A DNA stretch of 64,000 nt from Sandaracinaceae bacterium (lineage in GTDB: Bacteria > Myxococcota_A > Polyangia > Polyangiales > Houyiibacteriaceae), in assembly GCA_020633075.1 (NCBI GenBank), contig JACKEI010000001.1, forward strand, positions 868,001 through 932,000, given 5' to 3'. A model generated the notes under the pieces. That model was not told the origin of the DNA, did no database searches, and was given only the letters and a program-made list of their open reading frames with translations. The translations under genes were made by a program, and so were the position numbers. Below, piece by piece: positions 55,821-64,000 of this stretch. Position 1 is the stretch's first letter. The number at the start of each line of letters is the position of its first letter.

Positions 55821-55908
55821 GGTCGCTCTCGACGGTAGCGGTGCCCGTGGGGACCGGGCAGACCTGCTGGCGACCACCCGCTGGCCGCTTCCGTGCCATC
55901 CTCCGCGC

Positions 55909-56799
55909 ATGGATCTGGAAGCCCTCCGTGCGTTCCTGGCCGTCGTCGAGACGGGGTCGTTCGTGTCCGCTGCCAACGCGCGCCGCACTGCCCGCGCCAC
56001 TCTCCGGCGTCGGGTGGACGAGCTCGAGGCCGCCGCAGGGGTGCCGCTGCTCGTCCGAACGGGTCAGGGGGCCACTCCTACCGAGGCGGGGCGTGTCCTG
56101 GCCGAGCAGGGTCGCCGGATCCTGGCCGACGCGAGCGTTCTGATGACCTCCGTTCGAGAGCTTGGCAGAGAGCCGGCGGGCACGCTCCGCGTCGGCATGC
56201 CCGTGGGCCTCCCGGCCGCGTTCATCGCCCGTCTCCTGTTCATTGTGCGCGCCCGCTTTCCTCGTCTGACGGTGCAGCTCCGCTTCGACGAGGATCCTAT
56301 CGCGAGGCTCCTGCACGACGTCGACGTCGCCGTGGGCTTCGGTGCTCCGCCGAGCGAGGGCGCGTGGACCACGTACACCGTGCTCTCCGTGGAAGAGAGA
56401 TTGGTTGCGTCGCCCAGCTACCTCGAGCGCTGCGGGCCGCTCGAGACGCTCGACGCCGTCGTGGCACAGGGGTTGCTGGTGTGGGAGCAGCCGGGTGAAG
56501 ACAGCAGCGCCCTGCCGCTGCGTGCAGGCGGTGTGGTGCGGATCGCGCCCAGCCTGCGTACCGCGGACCTCCACCTGCTGCGACGGCTCGCCGCCGATGG
56601 TGTGGGGATCGCGTTCGCACCCCACGTCGGACTACCGGACGAAGGGGCCGATGTCACGGGCAAGCTCGTGCCCCTCTTCGGCGACCAAGTGGGCCGCAGA
56701 CGCACCATGGTCGTCGTCATTCCCGACGTGCTCGCCCAGAACCCGCGCGTGCGAGCTGTCATCGACCTCGCACGGGCCTTCCTCGACAGTCTCCCCTGA
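55909..56799 (+). CDS. LysR-type transcriptional regulator
   Basis: A 296-residue regulator, ATG 55909 (MDLEALRAFLAVVETGSFV). The HTH reads SAANARRTARATLRRRVDELEAAAG in shorter motifs, a slightly unusual Arg-rich version, and is followed by a full effector domain. It is divergent from the BBE flavoprotein with 88 bases between, the classical layout for a LysR protein that controls the adjoining operon in response to an aromatic substrate or product. Confidence 0.88.
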   Translation: MDLEALRAFLAVVETGSFVSAANARRTARATLRRRVDELEAAAGVPLLVRTGQGATPTEAGRVLAEQGRRILADASVLMTSVRELGREPAGTLRVGMPVGLPAAFIARLLFIVRARFPRLTVQLRFDEDPIARLLHDVDVAVGFGAPPSEGAWTTYTVLSVEERLVASPSYLERCGPLETLDAVVAQGLLVWEQPGEDSSALPLRAGGVVRIAPSLRTADLHLLRRLAADGVGIAFAPHVGLPDEGADVTGKLVPLFGDQVGRRRTMVVVIPDVLAQNPRVRAVIDLARAFLDSLP

Positions 56800-56991
56800 T
56801 ACCCAGGCCTCGAGTCAGCACGTACGCGCCGTGTCCCAGGGCTTCTGAGCCGAGGTGCCGTGGCACGACTGTCCGCCGGGTTCGCTCACCTGGGACGGGC
56901 GTTGCGAACCCCGAGCGCTTGGAACACCATCGCGCGGTCAGCCTCTGGAGCAGGTGGAAGACGCGACGAGCCGGTGCGCATTGTCGGGGCG

Positions 56992-57876
56992 TCACGTGCG
57001 GAGCTCGGAGCTGGGCGGAGCGCCGTACTTGCGCGTGTACTCACGGCTGAACTGGCTGGGACTCTCGTAGCCCACCTCGTAAGCGACGTCCGACACGGTG
57101 TGCTGCCCCGCCATGAGCAGCCTGCGCGCCTCCAGCAGGCGCAGGTCCTTCTGGAACTGGAGCGGCGTCGTCGACGTGACGGCCCGGAAGTGTTTGTGCA
57201 GCGCGGACGGGCTCATGCCCACCGACCGAGCGAGCTCCGGCACGGCGATCGTCTCGCGATAGCCCGCTCGGATGTGGGAGATGGCGGTCGCGACGAGGCT
57301 GGCGTGGCTGTCGTGGCGCAGGAGGCTCCTGAGCATGCTCCCGTTGGGGGCCATCAGCAGACGGAAGTGGATCTCGCGGCGAACCGCGGCGGCGAGGGCC
57401 ATCGCAGCCACGTCGTCCTCCGCGAGCGCCAGGTACCGGGCGACCGCGTCGATGAGCTGGGGGTCTGCCGCGGTCGCGGCTAGCGCGGGTGCGCCGTCGT
57501 CCTCGGCGCGCGCATCGCGGGCGGCGCGCCCGACTTCGTCATAGAGGCTGCGGAGTAGGTGCGTGTCCAGCGCGAGAATCACGGCCAGGTACGGCTCGCC
57601 CGGGCGCGCCGTGGTGATGCGCGAGTTGACCGGCACGTCGTGGCTCACCACCAGGACGTCGCCGCGGCGCAGTCGGAAGGTGGCCTCTCCGAGTAGGACG
57701 TCTTTCGCGCCCTGGAGGATCAGGCACGCCACGGGCTCGTAGAGGGTCGCGGCCAGCGGGGTGGGACTTGCGCTCTGCAGGACCAACACGTCCGACAGCG
57801 GGCGCGCGTTGCTTCGCTCATTGTCGCCTCGGGCGAGCCATCCCAGTGCGAGCGCAGCCAGTTGTTCGACGTTCAT
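56992..57876 (-). CDS. AraC-family transcriptional regulator
   Basis: A 294-residue protein. The N-terminal cupin-like AraC_N domain (LYEPVACLILQGAKDVLLGEA in part, RRGDVLVVSHDVPVNSRI) is followed by two C-terminal HTHs: AVPELARSVGMSPSALHKHF, and DVAYEVGYESPSQFSREYTR, KYG. The AraC_N class often regulates a divergent short-chain dehydrogenase gene, and here such a gene begins at 58068. ATG 57876 (MNVEQLAALALGW) is chosen over the longer frame to 57915. Confidence 0.9.
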   Translation of the reverse strand: MNVEQLAALALGWLARGDNERSNARPLSDVLVLQSASPTPLAATLYEPVACLILQGAKDVLLGEATFRLRRGDVLVVSHDVPVNSRITTARPGEPYLAVILALDTHLLRSLYDEVGRAARDARAEDDGAPALAATAADPQLIDAVARYLALAEDDVAAMALAAAVRREIHFRLLMAPNGSMLRSLLRHDSHASLVATAISHIRAGYRETIAVPELARSVGMSPSALHKHFRAVTSTTPLQFQKDLRLLEARRLLMAGQHTVSDVAYEVGYESPSQFSREYTRKYGAPPSSELRT

Positions 57877-58067
57877 GGTGTGTCTCCAGCGACCCACGAA
57901 TGCTACGGCGCTCACGGAGCCGGAAGCAACTCAGGCTCTCGCATTGCGCAGGAACAGGCACGTGACCGAGAGGATCGGGCATGCCGCCCGTCGTGCCGAA
58001 GCCTAGCCTGATGAACCACCTGAAACGTGCGGTCACGGCCGCTCGAGCATGCAAGGAAGGCAGCCCG

Positions 58068-58964
58068 ATGGAGCACTCAGCCCCTCAGTCCATGAAACGA
58101 ATCCTCGTGACCGGCGCGAGCGGCGCGGTCGGTCGCGCGACCTGTGAAGCCCTGGTGGCCCGTGGTCACCGGGTGGCCGGCACCATGCGCTCGCGCCACG
58201 GCAAGAACGCCGAGGTCGCCGCTGCGCTCGAGGCGCGCGGTGTCGTCGTGGTGGAGCTGGACGTCACCGACGACGCCAGCGTCTCGGCGGGTGTGGCCAC
58301 TGCGCTCGGCGCGCTGGACGGCCTGGACGTGGTCTTCAACAACGCCGGGGTAGGTTCCTACGGCGTCCAGGAGCTCTTCAGCCCCGACGAGATGCACCGC
58401 GTCTTCGACGTGAACGTGTACGGCGTGCAGCGCGTGATGCGGGCGGTGCTGCCCCATCTGCGCGCCCAGGGGTCGGGCACCGTCGTCTACACCTCGAGCT
58501 TGATTGGCCGCGTCGCCATCCCCTTCTACGGGACGTACTGCGCCTCCAAGTGGGCGCTCGAGGCGCTGGCCCAGTCCTACCGCGCCGAGCTGGCGCGCTT
58601 CGGCATCGACTCGTTCATCGTGGAGCCCGGCGCGCTGCCGACTCCGTTCCTCACCGGCATGCTCACGCCGCGCGCGGAGAGCGGAGACTACGCGCAGGAG
58701 TCCGCGACGCTCGAGTCCTCGCTGCAAGGGATGATCGGGTGGCTGAACGACATCCCGGAGCAGCGCCCCGAGCTGGTAGCGGGCATCGTCGCGGACGTCC
58801 TCGACGCTCCCGCGGGGCAGAGGCCGTTCCGCGTGGTCGCGGATCGGTCTGGCCTGGGCGAGGGCATCGCGCGGTACAACGAAGCCCTCGGCGAAGTCAC
58901 CCGCGCCATCTACACCGCGAACGGCATGCACGAGATGTTGAGCTCGAACGCGGGCCCCACCTGA
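58068..58964 (+). CDS. Short-chain dehydrogenase/reductase (SDR)
   Basis: A 298-residue classical SDR: cofactor motif TGASGAVGRATCEAL, VELDVTDDASV, NNAGVGSYG, structural DVNVYGVQRVMRAVLP, active site YTSSLIGRVA and YGTYCASKWALEAL, then VEPGALPTPFLTG. It probably uses NADP(H) to reduce or oxidise a carbonyl. ATG 58068 has an AAGGAAGG ribosome site; longer frames lack one. It is divergent from the AraC regulator and followed by a second, truncated SDR 24 bases downstream. Confidence 0.9.
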   Translation: MEHSAPQSMKRILVTGASGAVGRATCEALVARGHRVAGTMRSRHGKNAEVAAALEARGVVVVELDVTDDASVSAGVATALGALDGLDVVFNNAGVGSYGVQELFSPDEMHRVFDVNVYGVQRVMRAVLPHLRAQGSGTVVYTSSLIGRVAIPFYGTYCASKWALEALAQSYRAELARFGIDSFIVEPGALPTPFLTGMLTPRAESGDYAQESATLESSLQGMIGWLNDIPEQRPELVAGIVADVLDAPAGQRPFRVVADRSGLGEGIARYNEALGEVTRAIYTANGMHEMLSSNAGPT

Positions 58965-58988
58965 GTCTCACACGCACGGAGAAAGCGC

Positions 58989-59519
58989 ATGACCCAGTTC
59001 GCCACCAACGTGACGGGCCTCTTGGCCGTGACGAAGGCCTTCCTGTCCGACTTCCGAGCCCAGAGGAGCGGGGCCATCATCAACATCTCGTCCATCGGCG
59101 GCCAGATGACCTTCCCGCTGGGCGCGCTCTATCACGGCACGAAGTTCGCCGTGGAAGGGCTGTCCGAGGCGCTCCACTACGAGCTCGAGGCCTTCGGCGT
59201 GCGCGTGAAGATCGTGGAGCCGGGCATGATCAAGACCGACTTCGGCGGCCGCTCGTTCGAGTTCTGCAACGACGAGTCCCTGGCCGAGTACCAGGGCACG
59301 GTGCAGAAGCTCTTCGCTCACTGGGGCAAGGTCGGGTCGAACCCCTCGGACCCCAGCGTGGTCGCCGAGGTGATCTGGACGGCCGCGCACGACGACACCG
59401 ACACGCTGAGGTTCCGCGCCGGCGCCGATGCCGAGGAGCTGCTGGCGCGAAGGAAGCAGCAGGACGACGCAGAGTTCATCGGCGCGCTCAAGGCGCAGAT
59501 GGGTCTAACGCCGACCTGA
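58989..59519 (+). CDS. SDR fragment lacking the Rossmann cofactor half
   Basis: A 176-residue protein that begins in the middle of the SDR fold: QFATNVTGLLAVTKAFLSDF, IINISSIGGQMTFPLGALYH, GTKFAVEGLSEAL (active-site Tyr and Lys), VKIVEPGMIKTDFGG. The N-terminal 80 residues, including TGxxxGxG and NNAG, are absent. It has its own ATG but a weak ribosome site. As it stands it cannot bind cofactor by itself. It is either a pseudogene or a subunit that depends on the complete SDR upstream. Its 3' end overlaps the convergent nat gene by 15 bases. Confidence 0.75.
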   Translation: MTQFATNVTGLLAVTKAFLSDFRAQRSGAIINISSIGGQMTFPLGALYHGTKFAVEGLSEALHYELEAFGVRVKIVEPGMIKTDFGGRSFEFCNDESLAEYQGTVQKLFAHWGKVGSNPSDPSVVAEVIWTAAHDDTDTLRFRAGADAEELLARRKQQDDAEFIGALKAQMGLTPT

Positions 59520-60371
59520 CCCGAGCCCCGCGGTCGCTCGGGAGCGCCGCTCGACCAACGCGAGGAGCGTCTCCATCGGGTGCACCACTCGACGCTCGAC
59601 CGCATCCCCGCGTCGGACGGTCAGGCTGTCTCCCCGCAGCGTGAGGCGGCTGCCGTCCGGGTGCGCGCGCGCGAACATCGCCTCGTGACGGAACGGCGAG
59701 TCCGGGTGCGTGCTGGTGTACCAATTCGCGACCTCCTGGTCGACAGGCGGCATGCTCTCGCCGGTCAGCTCGCAGACGTCCGCCCAGCGGTCCCCCAGCC
59801 ACGCTTGGTGCCACCAGCGACCAGCCTCCCAGCGCAGACGACGCGGTTCGTGCGGGGTGGGGTGGACCACGTCGGGCTCGAAGGGGATGGCCGCCGTCAT
59901 GGAGAGACCGCCAATGCCGACGTCGACTAACCACCTCCGACTCTCCGCCACTACCTCCAAGCAGAGATGGGTACGCGGCGTGGTCACCTGCCGCTCTCTC
60001 CCCACACGGGCGCGCGCAGCGAGGGGGCGAACGGGGAAGCCGAGCGTCACCAGGACGCGCGCGAACAGCCCATTGTGCTCGAAGCAGTAGCCGCCCCGAC
60101 CCTGCCGTACGAGCTTCTCGAGCACGGCGTCGGACGCGAGACGGACCTCACGATTCGCCAGCACGTCGAGGTTCTCGAAGGGGATCGCGCAGACGTGGGC
60201 CAACATGAGCGCGTTCAGGACCGCGACGCTGCGATGGAGCGGTCCGTGGTACTCGATTCGGGCGAGGTACTCCTCCAGCTCCCCCTTGCTCAGCGCCGAG
60301 CGCTCCTGGTCGTTCAGCGGTTCAGAGTTCGTTGGGGCAGCGATCGCTGCGTCGACGTTCAGCGCGCTCAT
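59505..60371 (-). CDS. nat: Arylamine N-acetyltransferase
   Basis: A 288-residue enzyme with the NAT triad. The Cys is in GRGGYCFEHNGLF, the His in TPRTHLCLEVV and the Asp in WLVDVGIGGLS. It transfers acetyl from acetyl-CoA to arylamines or arylhydroxylamines, detoxifying them. IPFENLDVLANREV is also typical. It is the third gene of an overlapping operon with a nitroreductase and an EamA exporter (ATGA overlap at 60368-60371), which suggests a single aromatic-amine handling pathway. Confidence 0.92.
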   Translation of the reverse strand: MSALNVDAAIAAPTNSEPLNDQERSALSKGELEEYLARIEYHGPLHRSVAVLNALMLAHVCAIPFENLDVLANREVRLASDAVLEKLVRQGRGGYCFEHNGLFARVLVTLGFPVRPLAARARVGRERQVTTPRTHLCLEVVAESRRWLVDVGIGGLSMTAAIPFEPDVVHPTPHEPRRLRWEAGRWWHQAWLGDRWADVCELTGESMPPVDQEVANWYTSTHPDSPFRHEAMFARAHPDGSRLTLRGDSLTVRRGDAVERRVVHPMETLLALVERRSRATAGLGSGRR

Positions 60372-60949
60372 CGGGGGAAGGCTCCGCGAAATGCGCTCTC
60401 ACGAGTGGGGCGCCGTGGGCTGGGGTGCTCACGCTCACGCATGGGCTCGGGGAGCGTGTCCGGGCAAGCGCGGCGCCCGATGGCGGCGGCCATCTCGATG
60501 TGAAAGTTCGGTGGGACCGCGAGAACTGTCCGCGCGCGCTCGTAGTCGAGTCCGCCGATGCCGTGGGCGTGGTAGCCGCTCTTCGCGGACTGCAACGCGA
60601 GCTGCGCCCACGCGGCGCCAGCGTCGAAGCTGTGACTGCGTGAGGGCGACTCCTCTCCTTCGTAGGCCAGCACCGAGTCGGAAAGAATGAAGACGAGGGC
60701 CGACGCGTTCGCGGCCCACGAGCGATTGAATGGGACGAGCAGGGCGAGCCACGCCTCCCAGTGTGGGTCACCGCGCAGTGCGTAGAGAAAGCGCCAGGGC
60801 TGCACGTTGTACGCAGACGGCGCCCAACGCGCCGCCTCGAGAGCACGCAACAGCTCCGCCTCGGGCATGGGCACCGGCTCGAAGGCCCGCGGCGACCAGC
60901 GGCTGACGAAGATCGGATCGATTGGGTGGTCGGGGGTTCGGGGGTTCAT
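60368..60949 (-). CDS. Nitroreductase family protein
   Basis: A 193-residue FMN-binding nitroreductase fold: SRWSPRAFEPVPMPEAELL, EAARWAPSAYNVQPWRFLYA, then AWAQLALQSAKSGYHAHGIGG. The SRRS-like start, here SRWSPR, and the PSxxNxQPW motif position FMN phosphate. The ATG 60949 has an AGGAG ribosome site. These enzymes reduce nitroaromatics, quinones or enones with NAD(P)H. It overlaps both neighbours by 4 bases. Confidence 0.9.
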   Translation of the reverse strand: MNPRTPDHPIDPIFVSRWSPRAFEPVPMPEAELLRALEAARWAPSAYNVQPWRFLYALRGDPHWEAWLALLVPFNRSWAANASALVFILSDSVLAYEGEESPSRSHSFDAGAAWAQLALQSAKSGYHAHGIGGLDYERARTVLAVPPNFHIEMAAAIGRRACPDTLPEPMREREHPSPRRPTRESAFRGAFPR

Positions 60950-61836
60950 CGCAGTTCTCCTGTTGGGTGGGAGCGGCCCGAAGCGGCGCCGCCTAGCGTG
61001 GCCAGCAGCACGAGCACCACGCCCGCGAGCTGAGCCCCGCGTAACCATTCGTCGAGCACCAGCGCTCCAATCGCGGTCGCGACGAGCGGACTGAGCAAGC
61101 CGAGGAACGCCGCGTCTTCCCCGAGCCGGGCGACCCCACGAATCCACAGCGCAAAGGTGAGCGCGGTGCCCACGGTCACCAGCAGAAGCAGGCCGACCAG
61201 ATGGGTCACGGTGGGTTGCGGCGGCGGGCCTTCTACCAGGAACGCGACGGGCGCGAGCGCAAGACCACCCAGGAGCAGCTGCCATGCGGCGAGCGCGAGC
61301 GGCGGCGCGAGCTCACGCCAGCGCTTCACCAGCACGGTCCCGGTGGCCATGGAGGCCGCAGCGCCCACCGCGGCGACGACCCCGAGCGCGTCCGTGGCTG
61401 CGCCGCCTGCGCTGAGGAGGGCCACGCCAGCGACTCCCACAAGCCCACAAGCGAGCGTGGCGCGCGAGGGGCGGTGATGGAGAACCGGCCACGCAACCAG
61501 CGCCGCGATGAGCGGCTGGGTGGAGATGAGCGTCGCGGCCGCGCCGCCCGTCAATCGTGACGCGGCCACGAAGAGCAGCGCCGAGAACAGCCCGATGTTC
61601 GCCAGGGCGAGCACCAGCAGACGCGGCCAGGCGTCACGCTGAGGCAGACGCGGACGGGCCACCGCGAGGAGCAAGAGCCCGGCAGGGACGGAGCGCACGG
61701 CTCCCACCGTGAGCGGGTGGCTGGTGGGGAGCGTCTCGGTGAACAACCAGTAGGTGGCGCCCCAGGTCATTGGAGCCAAGCTGGTTCGCAGCGTGACCGA
61801 GGGGGATACCCGGTGCGCGGTGAGCGAGTCGTTCAT
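60946..61836 (-). CDS. EamA/DMT-family transporter
   Basis: A 296-residue membrane protein with about ten helices and two EamA repeats: MTWGATYWLFTETLP, ALANIGLFSALLFVAASRL, ATLISTQPLIAALVAWPVLH for the first, and GVVAAVGAAASMATGTVLV, GEDAAFLGLLSPLVATAIGALVL for the second. It likely exports a small metabolite. First gene of the EamA-nitroreductase-nat operon, divergent from LysR with 82 bases between. Export of the acetylated or reduced aromatic is inferred. Confidence 0.9.
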   Translation of the reverse strand: MNDSLTAHRVSPSVTLRTSLAPMTWGATYWLFTETLPTSHPLTVGAVRSVPAGLLLLAVARPRLPQRDAWPRLLVLALANIGLFSALLFVAASRLTGGAAATLISTQPLIAALVAWPVLHHRPSRATLACGLVGVAGVALLSAGGAATDALGVVAAVGAAASMATGTVLVKRWRELAPPLALAAWQLLLGGLALAPVAFLVEGPPPQPTVTHLVGLLLLVTVGTALTFALWIRGVARLGEDAAFLGLLSPLVATAIGALVLDEWLRGAQLAGVVLVLLATLGGAASGRSHPTGELR

Positions 61837-61918
61837 GTCTCGACCCTAGTCGCCGCCTGTTCGATCGATAATTCGTTGAGTCGTGACCTCACCGTTCACG
61901 CTTGGTAGTTAGTTGGGC

Positions 61919-62809
61919 ATGGACCGACTCACCTCCATGCGAGTGTTCCGCGCCGTCGTGGACGAGGGGGCGTTCGCGCGCGCGGCTCGCCGACTGCGTC
62001 TCTCGAACGCCGCAGTCAGCAAGCACGTGACCGCTCTCGAAGAGGCGCTCTCCACCCGATTGCTCCACCGCACGACGCGGAGCCTGGGGCTGACGGCGGA
62101 GGGCAGCGCGTACTACGCACGGGCCTCTGTGCTTCTCGACGAGATCGACGCGCTCGAGCGAGAGATGCGCGAAGGACGCGACACGCCGCGCGGAGTCCTG
62201 AGGGTGACGGCGCCCATGTCCTTCGGACTCGCGAGGCTTGCGCCTGCGCTCTCGACCTTCTTGAGCGAGCACCGCGAGGTGAAGGTGGAGCTCGCGCTCA
62301 CGGACCGAATGGTCGACGTGGTCGACGAGGGAGTTGACGTGGCCATCCGAGTCGCACGCTCGCTGCCCGACTCGAGCCTCGTCGCCCGGCGCCTCGCCCA
62401 GGAGCCGCGTGTGCTGGTGGCATCCCCCCGGTACTTGGCCGAGCGGGGGACGCCGAGCGCGCCCGCGGACCTCGCATCGCACGCGTGTCTCCGCTACACC
62501 CGTATCCGCGACGCCTCCGCCTGGACGTTCTGGGGCCCAGATGGAGAGCAGGAGACGGTTCAGATCGACGGGCCGCTCGACGTCGACAACAGCCTCGCTC
62601 TCCGCGGTGCGCTCCTTGCGGGTCTCGGGCTCACGCTGACCCCACGATTCGTCGTCACCGACGCGCTCGCGGACGGAAGCCTCGTACAATGCCTCGAGCC
62701 GTGGCACGCCGAGTCCGCGTCGGTCTACGGTGTGTATCCGGACCGGAAGCATCTCTCCGCCAAGCTCCGCGCCTTTCTCCACTTCGCCGAGCTCGCGTTC
62801 GGGGGGTGA
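61919..62809 (+). CDS. LysR-type transcriptional regulator
   Basis: A 296-residue regulator, ATG 61919 (MDRLTSMRVFRAVVDEGAFA). The HTH (RAARRLRLSNAAVSKHVTAL, EEALSTRLLHRTTRSLGLT) is of the common CrgA/DsdC-like branch and the effector domain is complete. It is divergent from the EamA transporter and most probably regulates that operon. The 82-base intergenic gap contains an AT-rich step with TTCGATCGATAATTCG, a likely binding or promoter site. Confidence 0.9.
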   Translation: MDRLTSMRVFRAVVDEGAFARAARRLRLSNAAVSKHVTALEEALSTRLLHRTTRSLGLTAEGSAYYARASVLLDEIDALEREMREGRDTPRGVLRVTAPMSFGLARLAPALSTFLSEHREVKVELALTDRMVDVVDEGVDVAIRVARSLPDSSLVARRLAQEPRVLVASPRYLAERGTPSAPADLASHACLRYTRIRDASAWTFWGPDGEQETVQIDGPLDVDNSLALRGALLAGLGLTLTPRFVVTDALADGSLVQCLEPWHAESASVYGVYPDRKHLSAKLRAFLHFAELAFGG

Positions 62810-62895
62810 GGCGCACCATGGCCGTGGCGCCGTGGTGAGCGAAGTGCTGGACATGGGCCGCGCGAGCGTCGGGGCGGCCTACAAGGTGCCATCAC

Positions 62896-63780
62896 TCAGC
62901 GTGGCTCTACGGCATCGAGCGGGGCGCCGTCGACCGACCGCCGCGTCGTGACGCGCACCTGCACGCGGCCGGTCTCGGCGTCGCATACCGCGAGCCCGTC
63001 GTCCGTGCGTCCCATGCGGACACGTGACGGAAGGAACACCGGCGCGTGGAACCGCACCACCACGTGGCACGGCTGCGCAGCCACTTCGGGCCAGAACGCG
63101 CTCATCGCGCGCGCGGCCGTGAACGTGCCGTGCACGATGGCGCGGCGCAGGCCGAACGGTCGCGCCAGCAGCGCGTGCTGATGGATGGGGTTCAGGTCCC
63201 CGGCGATGCGCGCGTAGGCTCGTCCCGTGGACTCGGCCACGTCGACCGTGACCACGTCGGTGAGCGCGAGCGTTTGGTGCGAGCGCGGCTCCCGCTCACC
63301 CGTCGTCTTCCCGGCCTTGGCGAGCGCCACCGTCTCGGCGGCCCAGGCCGGCTGCGTCGCGTCGTGCCCGACCAGCGTCGCGACCGTCTGCAGCGTCACC
63401 GCGTGCCCCAGGCGATGTGGGACGACGCCGTCGACGTACGTCGTCAGCGTGAGCGCCGCGTCTTCTGGGATCGGGGCGTGGAGCGTGATGCTGTTCGTGA
63501 GGTGGACCAGCCCGAGCGCCGGGAACGGGAAGGCCGGGTCCGCGAGGAGCCGCAGGTGAAGCGGCGCTGCGAGCAGCTGCGGGGCGAAGAGCGGCAGCCA
63601 TCCATCGCGCGGCGCGCCCACCAGCGTGCGGTAGGCCGCGAGACGGTCGGCGTCGAAGCGGGCCGAGCTCACGCGGGCCTCGATGGCGGGCAGCGGCTCC
63701 CCGCGGTAGCGGCGTCGGCGGGCGAGGATGCCGACGTACGCAGGGAGCGCTGGCGGGAGTGCGACGAAGTCGTGCTGCAT
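62896..63780 (-). CDS. MaoC-like/hot-dog dehydratase family protein
   Basis: A 294-residue protein. The N-terminal half is a degenerate hot-dog module and the C-terminal half carries the hydratase 2 motif YARIAGDLNPIHQHALLARP, FGLRRAIVHGTFTAARAM, with the catalytic Asp and His. This is the R-specific enoyl-CoA hydratase signature. It fits double-hot-dog MaoC proteins that hydrate 2-enoyl-thioesters. The start at ATG 63780 or 63801 is uncertain. No beta-oxidation partners are visible. Confidence 0.85.
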   Translation of the reverse strand: MQHDFVALPPALPAYVGILARRRRYRGEPLPAIEARVSSARFDADRLAAYRTLVGAPRDGWLPLFAPQLLAAPLHLRLLADPAFPFPALGLVHLTNSITLHAPIPEDAALTLTTYVDGVVPHRLGHAVTLQTVATLVGHDATQPAWAAETVALAKAGKTTGEREPRSHQTLALTDVVTVDVAESTGRAYARIAGDLNPIHQHALLARPFGLRRAIVHGTFTAARAMSAFWPEVAAQPCHVVVRFHAPVFLPSRVRMGRTDDGLAVCDAETGRVQVRVTTRRSVDGAPLDAVEPR

Positions 63781-63877
63781 GGCTCGCCGAGGATACGTCA
63801 TCGACGTCGACGGGCACGCAGCGCTGCACACGCCGGCGCTCGGCCGGCGGTGAGCAGTGGGCGAGGTCGCCGCGGGA

Positions 63878-64000
63878 TCACATCTGAAAGCAGTAGTAGC
63901 GATGCTGCACGTTGCAGGCGCCACCGGTGCCGCTCTGGGTCCACGTGACGTCCGTGCCGCCCGTGTTGCCGTAGGCGCCGTTGCCGGCGGTGGACGTCCA
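63878..64000 (-). CDS. C-terminal end of a secreted Cys-containing protein (5' end outside window)
   Basis: Forty codons enter from the right edge: WTSTAGNGAYGNTGGTDVTW, TQSGTGGACNVQHRYYCFQM, then TGA. The Gly/Thr/Asn-rich end with a closing Cys-x-x-x-x-x-x-x-Cys-Phe resembles the last strand of C-type-lectin-like or DUF1554-type domains found in secreted myxobacterial proteins. The rest is not visible, so this is only a partial call. Confidence 0.6.
   Translation of the reverse strand, partial: WTSTAGNGAYGNTGGTDVTWTQSGTGGACNVQHRYYCFQM

Overview
This is a high-GC (about 70%), gene-dense bacterial chromosome segment with no plasmid or phage signature. The content points to a myxobacterium, probably Myxococcota/Polyangia near Sandaracinus (inference). 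The reasons are many lipoproteins with Cys plus Asp/Ala/Gly-rich linkers, a PilZ protein of the TIGR02266 type, a very large Ser/Thr kinase-ATPase, MopE-like Asp-rich motifs with an anchor-L type domain, and Lcl/DUF1566 lipoproteins. No rRNA, tRNA or CRISPR array was seen.

Layout. 0-9.7 kb: end of a secreted PHP phosphoesterase, a repeat lipoprotein, a PilZ protein divergent from an ECF sigma / anti-sigma-like / Ser-Thr kinase-AAA-TPR run, then YaeQ. 9.7-19 kb: an AarF/UbiB kinase, a flavin amine oxidase of lower GC, two related zinc-finger membrane proteins around a decayed methyltransferase scrap, DUF2200, an ArsR-AHSA1 pair and two unknown proteins. 19-24.5 kb: an alpha/beta hydrolase-TetR operon with a perfect operator palindrome, a methyltransferase divergent from LysR, and a decayed Cys-rich gene. 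24.5-30 kb: envelope lipoproteins and barrel-like proteins, one frameshifted. 30-32.3 kb: an IS110-family element sitting inside a catechol-O-methyltransferase-like gene. 32.3-39.3 kb: lactate dehydrogenase, a GH44 lipoprotein, lipoproteins of unknown role, a broken DUF2200 copy and Nudix.

39.6-44.5 kb: the most distinctive operon. It holds a response regulator, a histidine kinase with an acidic/His-rich sensor loop, two small membrane-anchored proteins (one with an Asp/His-rich tail), ApbE, a ferric-reductase-like membrane protein and a cytochrome b561-like protein with an Asp tail. It reads as a metal-responsive flavin/heme electron-transfer system. 44.5-51.3 kb: secreted proteins, including a lipoprotein with five Ig-like repeats and an ALK/LTK-like glycine-rich domain, and a lipoprotein gene with an internal stop. 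51.4-56.8 kb: a four-gene chain linked by 4-base overlaps (BBE-type flavoprotein, DAPG-hydrolase-like protein, TPR protein, DUF1566 lipoprotein), divergent from a LysR gene. 57-64 kb: AraC divergent from two SDR genes (the second lacking its Rossmann start), then EamA exporter, nitroreductase and arylamine N-acetyltransferase as an overlapping operon divergent from LysR. A MaoC-like protein and the end of a lipoprotein-like gene close the window.

A recurring theme is gene decay by duplication and truncation. There are three copies of one methyltransferase (one intact, two scraps), two of DUF2200 (one broken), an internally deleted AHSA1 pair, a headless SDR, a nonsense-interrupted lipoprotein and a gene split by the IS.
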